Shown: piece after piece, positions 58,053 through 64,000 of the stretch
Numbering within the stretch: position 1 is the stretch's first letter
How the letters are laid out: each line of letters opens with the position of its first letter
Assembly (NCBI GenBank): GCA_023362775.1
Contig: JALMGJ010000001.1
Span: 62,215,501 to 62,279,500 of the forward strand
Direction of reading: 5' to 3'
Source of the DNA: Charina bottae
Taxonomy: Eukaryota > Chordata > Lepidosauria > Squamata > Charinaidae
Length of the DNA: 64,000 nt
Position numbers and translations under genes: made by a program
Notes under the pieces: generated by a model
Databases searched by the model: none
What the model saw: only the letters and a program-made list of their open reading frames with translations
What the model was told of the DNA's origin: nothing

Positions 58053-58397
58053 CAGGGCTTTACAAACTTTTGCTGTTGGCGACACCAACGGCCGGTGCGC
58101 AAAAACCCAGAAGCACCGCCGCCACTGCGGCGCGCAAAAACCCGGAAGCGCTGGTGGCGGCGCTTCCGGGTTGCTGCCGCCGCTGCGCTTTCAGATTTTT
58201 GTGTACCGTGCCAGCGGCGGCATCCTGGTTTGTCGTGCAACAACCTGGAAGCGCTGATGGCCCGCTGCCGCTGCTGTGCACACTGCCACGTGTGGCGGCC
58301 GTGGCGCGCCATCAGCGCTTCCGGGTTGTCGCACGACACACTTGGGGCCCCCAGGCGACACAGTACTGTGTCGCGACACACAGTTTGGAAAGCCCTG
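58053..58397. mobile_element. GC-rich non-autonomous hAT element (345 bp) in intron 2
   Basis: Ends CAGGGCTTTACAAAC and (reverse complement) CAGGGCTTTCCAAAC, with the 8-bp duplication TTCTATAG (58045-58052, 58398-58405), identical to that of the 25-kb hAT element. It has a CpG-dense interior with repeated ccggaagcgctg words and, at the right, GTCGCGACACAC subterminal repeats. Confidence 0.93.
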
Positions 58398-58741
58398 TTC
58401 TATAGAATTTGGATGGATACTAACTCTTTATTTCAGCAAAACATGGACCAGCAGTACCACTATCTCCATCACAATTGACTCTATTTCTGTACATCATAGA
58501 TGTACTCTTTGAATTGTCTATATTTTATTTATTATAAAAAACATTTTGTAACACCCTGCATCCAACTGATTCCAAAGCAATGAGCAGCAAGGGTAAATAA
58601 TCAGTTATTGCTGTTGTAAAATACTAAAATACCATAACAGTATAATAGTAGCATGAATATGATTGCACTAAATGCTAAGGTGTTTTTCAAATGAAAATGC
58701 CTAGGGAAATGAAAATAACCAAAATTGCTGCCAGACGAATG

Positions 58742-58834
58742 ATTATAGGGTCCCTCCTTGTGGGGGAGATGGGCGGGATATAAATGTAATAAATAAATAA
58801 ATAAGTAGGTAGGTAGGTAGGTAGGTAGGTAGGT
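58742..58834 (+). mobile_element. L2/CR1-type LINE 3' terminus with AATA then GTAG tail
   Basis: The terminal motif (ggtccctccttgtgggggagatgggcgggat) is followed by ataaatgtAATAAATAAATAAATA and then (GTAG)n/(TAGG)n at about 58804-58833, so two microsatellite types are stacked after one LINE end. Confidence 0.82.
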
Positions 58835-59290
58835 GCTGAGTGCATCTTTTTAGGGAAGGTAGTGCATTCATGAAACAGAGCACTAATGCCAAAATAGCTC
58901 CCTTCATCTTTGATAGAGAAGAGTTTCTCAAAGCAGAAGACACTTTGGTATGGGGAGAGAGACACCTTCAAACATCTGGATCCCGTTATTTAAAGCTTGT
59001 ATTTCTACCTTGAATTAGGACATATACAATCCTTCAAGTACGGTGTTAACATGAATAAGGCTGATTCTATCAGTTAACTCCATAGTGGTTCTGTTCTGCT
59101 TTTAACCTCCAAGGGCAGCCCCATAGTCCTGTATTATAGCACTACCAGACAGGTATGAAAGATTGATTTTCATGGCCAGGGACAGTTACAACTGGTGAAT
59201 TAGTGAAAACTTATTTTAAAAATTGCTTTGGGCCATTGAGATTACCTGAGGTTCTAGTGCCCAGGCTGAATCTTCAAGTTACAGTCTTGC

Positions 59291-59350
59291 TATTTGAATG
59301 GGTGTGCATCTGTTTGAATGGGCGTGCATCTATTTGAATGGGCGTGCATC
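59291..59350 (+). repeat. Three exact-length 20-bp tandem units
   Basis: Units at 59291, 59311 and 59331 share the form T(A/G)TTTGAATGGG(T/C)GTGCATC, differing by one or two bases. They border a possible decayed LINE region. Confidence 0.95.
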
Positions 59351-59354
59351 TCCA

Positions 59355-59600
59355 CCCATAACAACTGAAACACAAGAATGCTGGACAAAGGGTGATCAGC
59401 CCCACAGGGCCTCTTCTCAAAACTCACTTTCATTTTATTGGCCCTAATCCAGCTCACGATTGAACCCAAGCAAAGGTTCATTGTTCAGTCTCACCCAACT
59501 CAATGACAAAGAGAAAGAGCAGCATACAGGCTCCAAATTCATCTCGCTCCAAAACCTGGATGTTCATATTCATACTGAAAAGACAGAATCATGCAAAGGC
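59355..59600 (-). repeat. Possible decayed L2/CR1-type LINE relic
   Basis: On the - strand, words such as tgagctggattagggcca and the cctttgcttgggttcaatc tract suggest the region between YADD and the C-terminus (compare LNPGKTEW in better copies). Highly diverged. Confidence 0.35.
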
Positions 59601-61400
59601 AGTTGCCGTAGACACAGCAAATGCCTTCCCCACCCCAAGCTAGCCTTCCAGAACCCAGCTCTGCAGGTGGGAGTGCCACTGTGTTTTATTCCACAGAGTT
59701 AGGCCAAGAGGTTTCAATGGTATGAAACCGCTAAGAGTAGAATATTTTGATCTTGCATTTTGGCCACAGAGGGGGTGGCTGATGACAAGTTTCCACTAAG
59801 TTGCTTTTGGGGCTGTATGCCATCAGCTGCTGTGATTCTAAAGAAGATTCTTCTTTGCTGAACAATAGCCCTGCATGAGGTCCTGTTCTCTTTATGGATG
59901 ATGCCAAAGTATAAAGAATGAGACTCCTGTTATTTAAATTCCTTCATTAGGAAGGTAATGGAAGTAAACACTAATGTTCTTATGGGACAAATAAGACAAT
60001 GAGGACCTTCTCTTTCTCTCTCTTTCTCTGTCTCTCACCCTGTAAATTTTTGTAGGCAGCATAGATGGACAGTTGATTGCTACCTATACTGCTTTTGGAA
60101 GGGGTAAGGTTTTGACCTCATTTAAGATCAAGTCAGGGACTTCTTGCTAATCCAGGTAATGGTTGGTCAACATTCCTTGCTACGTATAATTCTGATTTTT
60201 ATTTTTAAAAAATGAGCAAGACCAAAGGAAAATCAGAATGATATATAATAAGCCAGGAATTATGACTAAAAACACGGTAAAATAGCTGGCACGCAGCTCC
60301 TGTAACTCATGTTATCTCTTAGCTCTTGCAGTTGTGATCTGATAATTCAGTTAGCTAGTTAAGATTCGGGTTAATGTAGAATGAGCTACATGGCATTCCT
60401 GCATTCCATGGAGGTCAAATCCTCTACCACAAACTGTGTAGTCATCACAAAAATGTTTGAAGGTACACAAGGAGCAGCTTTCTTTACAACCGCTATTGCT
60501 TGCCAGGCTTCTGGAGTCTCTTCTGATGACTTTTGCATTACTGTACTGTAGTACATTTTTTAAAAAGCTATCAAAACCTGCTGCTGTTTAAAAGCTGTTT
60601 TAAATTACTCTACAGTTCTAGCTTTCTTCCAACTGATGTAAGTTTAAACCACATGTCATTTTGGATAATTGGCATCACAGCTGATGCAGGAAACTTGGAT
60701 TCTGGTTGATACATGTAATAACGTTTATTGCTATGCTTGTTTTCACTTTCCCCCACAAATAATTTCAGGACCGTATTTTTACTGAGGTCTCTGCCATTTG
60801 ATGTTGAGAAGGAAATGCAGCTCCAGGAGTGTTAAATTAAAAGTGGTCCAGGAATATTTAAAATATATCAGATTTCATATCTGGTAAAATTAGTTGCTGA
60901 GTTCCACCAATTGTTTTATCTTGCATTTTTCTCTATACATCCATCCCATAAATATTTCTCAAATCTGACATCAATTATATTTGTGAGCCCTAAACTGAGA
61001 CCTTTTCAGCCTAGGAACTGAAATTTCCTTTTAATAACTCTCTGAGAGGCCTCAAAGTCCTTTTTTTCTTAACCTTAAGGCATTGAACTGGCTGCTTTAA
61101 TTATTTGACCTTTTAAATATATATTTCAAATAGTTTTATCTGATTTGTGATGATGGTCTATTTTAGTCTAGCTGTTCTAAAGATACAGTTTTAGTTTTCG
61201 TACTTTTAAAAAAAAAATTTTTTTTTTAAAAGGTGAATTTCCTAGGGACTGAGGCAGTAAACAAATATTGGAAACCAGTGAGCAATTACTACTAATAATG
61301 ATGTTACCAAATTACAAATGGAAATCATACTTTATCATACTGTAAAAGAGATAGGAAAATAATTTCCTTTTGTTCCTAGATCTCTTGTAGCAACCATCTT
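59601..61400. other. Intron 2 sequence with no recognised feature
   Basis: AT-rich DNA with a (CTCTTT)-rich tract near 60010-60035 and an A/T homopolymer junction near 61205-61230. No exon is recognised. Confidence 0.4.
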
Positions 61401-61413
61401 TTCCTCCTTCCTT

Positions 61414-61587
61414 TGTTGTTTATTCGTTCAGTCACTTCCGACTCTTCGTGACTTCATGGACCAGCCCACGCCAGAGCTTCCTGTCGGCCGTCACCATCCC
61501 CAGCTCCCCCATGGTTGAGTCTGTCACCTCCAGAATATCATCCATCCATCTTGCCCTTGGTCGGCCCCTCTTCCTTTTTCCTTCCAC
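61414..61587 (-). mobile_element. BovB-related 3' end, short insertion
   Basis: The + strand reads ttgtttattcgttcagtcac, ttccgactcttcgtgactt and catggaccagcccacgccag, the reversed BovB 3' terminus also seen at 7.62-7.69 kb. The 12-bp duplication TCCTCCTTCCTT lies at 61402-61413 and 61588-61599. Confidence 0.85.
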
Positions 61588-61748
61588 TCCTCCTTCCTTA
61601 GGACATTAAATATTTCAGCTGCTGATCCTACCTGCAAGTTAAGGCTAAATTGTTGTTCTGGTGATAAATAAAAAACATATTCATTGAGAAAAAACTCAAC
61701 TTCTAACTCCAAAACTTGAATCCAGCTTTAAATCCTGCTAATGTTGCT

Positions 61749-62064
61749 CAGCGGTTAAGATGCCAGGCTTGTCGATCGGAAGGTCGCAAGTTCAGAGGTT
61801 CTAGTCCCTAGCCCCGCGTGACGGAGTGAGCTCCCGCACTCGCCCCAGCTCCTGCCAACCTAGCAATTCGAAAGCATGCAAATGCAAGTAGATAAATAGG
61901 TACCACTTCGGTGGGAAGGTAACAGAGTTCTGTGCGCGTCATGCCGGCCACATGACTGCGGAAGCGTCTTCAGACAACGCTGCCTCTTCGGCTAACGAAC
62001 GGGAATGAGCACCGGCTCCTAGAGTTGGAGACAACTGTGCAGGGGAACCTTTACCTTTACCTTT
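61749..62064 (+). mobile_element. tRNA-derived SINE (+ orientation) in intron 2
   Basis: It starts within the tRNA-like head (cagcggttaagatgccagg), has box B-like ggttctagtcc, the family body (caattcgaaagcatgcaaat, ggtaccacttcggtggg) and a CCTTTACCTTTACCTTTT tail. The 10-bp word TAATGTTGCT flanks it at 61739-61748 and 62065-62074. Confidence 0.88.
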
Positions 62065-62074
62065 TAATGTTGCT

Positions 62075-62965
62075 GATTAGATTTAAACATGAGTAATGTT
62101 TTTGGTAAGACCCAAAAGCCACATGAAGCCAGAAAGTGGCAACATGTCCCCTCTAGGCACCTCCTTCCCCAAGAGCTGGTGGTTCTTCCAAAGAAAATTC
62201 TTTTCCCTAAATCAGTAGAGTCATATACCCTTGGAAGATTTCAGTAATTTAGGGAGGGAGACGGGCTGGAAAATATTGTTAATCTGTTATTGAGCCTAAT
62301 AACTGGTAGTGGCTGTGCAAGATTACAGCTACAGATCTTTCCCATTATTTGCTGCCTGAACCTTTTAATTGGCAATGCCAGGGATTGAAAACTGGTCATT
62401 CTGTAGTTTACTGCTGAAGATTGACATTTAGGTGGCTATTTGAGAGCTGAAGTATTTACTTTAATGTTTATTTAAATATACAAAACTATGGTTTGAGTGT
62501 CTTTTAAAAAATACCTTTAGGGTGCTTGGGTTTTTGAAAATGCTTTCCCTGCCAAACTCTCTTTGCCTTATGGCCTTGCATACTGCCCAGCCTTCAGCTA
62601 CCAGCGAAAGGTTCCCTATCCCTGAGTGAGGCAGGTGGGTTTGGGGAATGGGAAGGAGACGTTTGCTTAAAGTTTAGAAACTGGATAAAGGATGTACATG
62701 ACCATTCTTGGCCCTGTTTTAAATTTTGGTAAATGTGATGTTTGGGATGGCTTCTGGATTAGGGGATTTCAGCTGCATCTCTTCTATAACGTAATTTTAA
62801 AGAGCTTATTTTATGACCCCAAATGTACTGAAGCCAGATGCCTCATGAAACACCATCATTAGGTTACTCCAGAAAGACCTGTGACTCCATTCCCAAATTT
62901 GTATAGTAACAATTGGAAAGCATATTGCGTGGAAGAATGAAACACATGGCTACTAGCTGCTTCAA
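62075..62965. other. Intron 2 sequence between two opposed SINEs
   Basis: No repeat or exon is recognised in this 0.9-kb spacer. Confidence 0.45.
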
Positions 62966-62975
62966 TATTAATATA

Positions 62976-63307
62976 GTAAAGGTAAAGGTTCCCCCCGTAC
63001 ATTTGTGCAGTCGTGTCTGACTCTAAGGGCTGGTGCTCATCTCCGTTTGTTAGCCGAAGAGCCAGCGTTGTCCAAAGACGCTTCTGCGGTCATGTGGCCG
63101 GCATGACGCGTGCGGAACACTGTTACCATCCCACAGAAGTGGTACCTATTTATCTACTCGCATTTGCATGCTTTCGAATTGCTAGGTTGGCAAGAGCTGG
63201 GGCGAGTGCGGGAGCTCACTCCGTCACGCGGCACTCAGGTCTCGAACCGCCGACCTTCTGATCGACAAGCCTGGCGTCTTAACCACTGAGCCACCATGCC
63301 CCCTCTG
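62976..63307 (-). mobile_element. tRNA-derived SINE (- orientation) in intron 2
   Basis: Full-length copy read on the - strand: ggggcatggtggctcagtgg head with box B-like ggttcgagacc, the shared body and a ggggggaacctttaccttta end. The 10-bp duplication TATTAATATA is at 62966-62975 and 63308-63317. It ends about 110 bp before exon 3. Confidence 0.9.
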
Positions 63308-63428
63308 TATTAATATACTCGTGTGTAAATATAAGGGAGAGGGGAAAAAAGAGAAAGGTTTTTTTCATAAACTTAAACGTGACCAGAGAATAATTTTTTG
63401 TTTGTTTCTAAACTTTTTTTCCCTCTAG

Positions 63429-63598
63429 ACACACTATTTTGGCCTTTGGTTTCACAACAAGAGCCAGCAAGTGCGATGGGTGGAACTGGAGAAGCCTTTG
63501 AAAAAGCAGCTGGACAAGTTTGCCAGCGAGTCTCTGCTTTTCTTTGGGGTCATGTTTTATGTGCCCAGTGTTGCCCTGCTGCAGCACGAAGTCACAAG
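63429..63598 (+). CDS. PTPN14: PTPN14 second coding exon (residues 59 to about 115)
   Basis: After the acceptor tttttttccctctag the frame reads [20 protein letters not shown], then [20 protein letters not shown] and [17 protein letters not shown], the conserved continuation of the PTPN14 FERM F1 lobe directly after ...LELPE of the previous exon. The exon is 170 bp, phase 0 at its start, and ends in AG of an arginine codon before GTATCT (donor at 63599), leaving the next intron in phase 2. The paralogue PTPN21 differs more in this segment. The next FERM lobe, the linker and the C-terminal phosphatase domain lie outside the window. Confidence 0.96.
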
Positions 63599-64000
63599 GT
63601 ATCTGTAACAAAGTTTCTTCACTTTTCTTCCGAGCCGTGGATATTTTCTTGTTGAAGATATGTCCCCCTAGAAGCCATGATTTGCAATTCAGAATTTTGC
63701 CTTAGTAATGTATTTCCTCTCTTCTCTGATACGGATTTTCCCTTTTCTTGTTAACTTTTAACCATAGGTTAGCATTTAGCAGGACCACCTGTATAGCAGG
63801 GGTGAATCAGGTTCCTGCCTTATCTGGATTTACAGATTCTCTTCAAACTCAGGTTTGAAAACCGTGGTTTGCAAGGAAGCCAACTCTGCATAGGGCATGG
63901 CAGTACAGGTGATTCTACTGGGTCTGAAGACTCTCCATGTTTCTGTCTGGTAGAAATTGTGGTGGTCCGACTTGTTCTTGTACTATCATATGCCATCCTA
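63599..64000 (+). other. PTPN14: Start of PTPN14 intron 3
   Basis: The donor GTATCT follows exon 3. The remaining 400 bases have no further PTPN14 exon and no recognised repeat. Confidence 0.8.

Larger units (their letters stand above)
56764..63428 (+). other. PTPN14: PTPN14 intron 2 (6,665 bp)
   Basis: The donor GTGAGG and an acceptor with a long pyrimidine tract (tttttttccctctag) frame the intron. It holds a hAT element, a LINE 3' tip, a BovB tip and two opposed SINEs, listed separately. No extra exon is seen. Confidence 0.93.

Noticed and set aside
59291..59350. A CRISPR-like array
   Set aside because: The units are contiguous without spacers, there are only three, and the DNA is vertebrate.
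61745..61825. tRNA genes at the heads of the SINEs
   Set aside because: Box A- and box B-like words exist, but no cloverleaf with an acceptor stem can be completed. They are SINE heads repeated at several sites.

Overview
The window is vertebrate nuclear DNA, most likely from a squamate reptile (lizard or snake; a snake is possible). The evidence is a BovB LINE, many L2/CR1-type LINE copies whose 3' ends run into different microsatellites, tRNA- and 5S-derived SINEs, hAT elements and Penelope-like elements, all in AT-rich intronic DNA. There are no bacterial-style genes or operons.

One host gene is recognisable, the 5' part of PTPN14 on the + strand (non-receptor tyrosine phosphatase with an N-terminal FERM domain). 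The GC-rich first ~500 bases look like its promoter and non-coding exon 1, with a consensus splice donor after base 496. Intron 1 would then span 497-56438 (about 56 kb). Exon 2 carries the start codon at 56590 and codes for residues 1-58. Intron 2 is 56764-63428. Exon 3 (63429-63598) codes for residues 59 to about 115, still in the first FERM lobe. The rest of the gene lies beyond the right edge.

Almost everything else is mobile DNA in the introns. From left to right: an L2-like 3' end (3.5-4.2 kb); an L2-like copy (5.6-7.6 kb) abutted by a nearly full-span but internally deleted BovB (7.6-10.1 kb); further L2 pieces (11.3-13.3 kb); a 3.0-kb, fairly intact L2-like LINE inserted in a TA-flanked MITE (17.2-20.4 kb); an opposed L2-like 3' copy followed by a fold-back Penelope-like element (20.7-21.9 kb); a SINE whose target was then tandemly amplified (22.0-22.4 kb); hAT elements with 8-bp duplications at 25.1, 27.8, 36.0, 39.0 and 58.1 kb; a second fold-back Penelope-like element (33.2 kb); a decayed Ty3/gypsy element (35.3-37.9 kb); an L1 3' end with a 22-bp target duplication (44.6-45.5 kb); a Penelope GIY-YIG nuclease fragment (48.9-49.4 kb); and more SINEs, two of them inverted relative to each other inside intron 2.

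The most interesting items are the two fold-back Penelope-like insertions with a hammerhead-like core, the GC-rich hAT family (including a tandem array of CCAAT and GC boxes), microsatellite birth at LINE 3' ends, and short upstream ORFs in the inferred PTPN14 leader. No search or alignment program was run. Family names rest on motifs read by eye and remembered family features.
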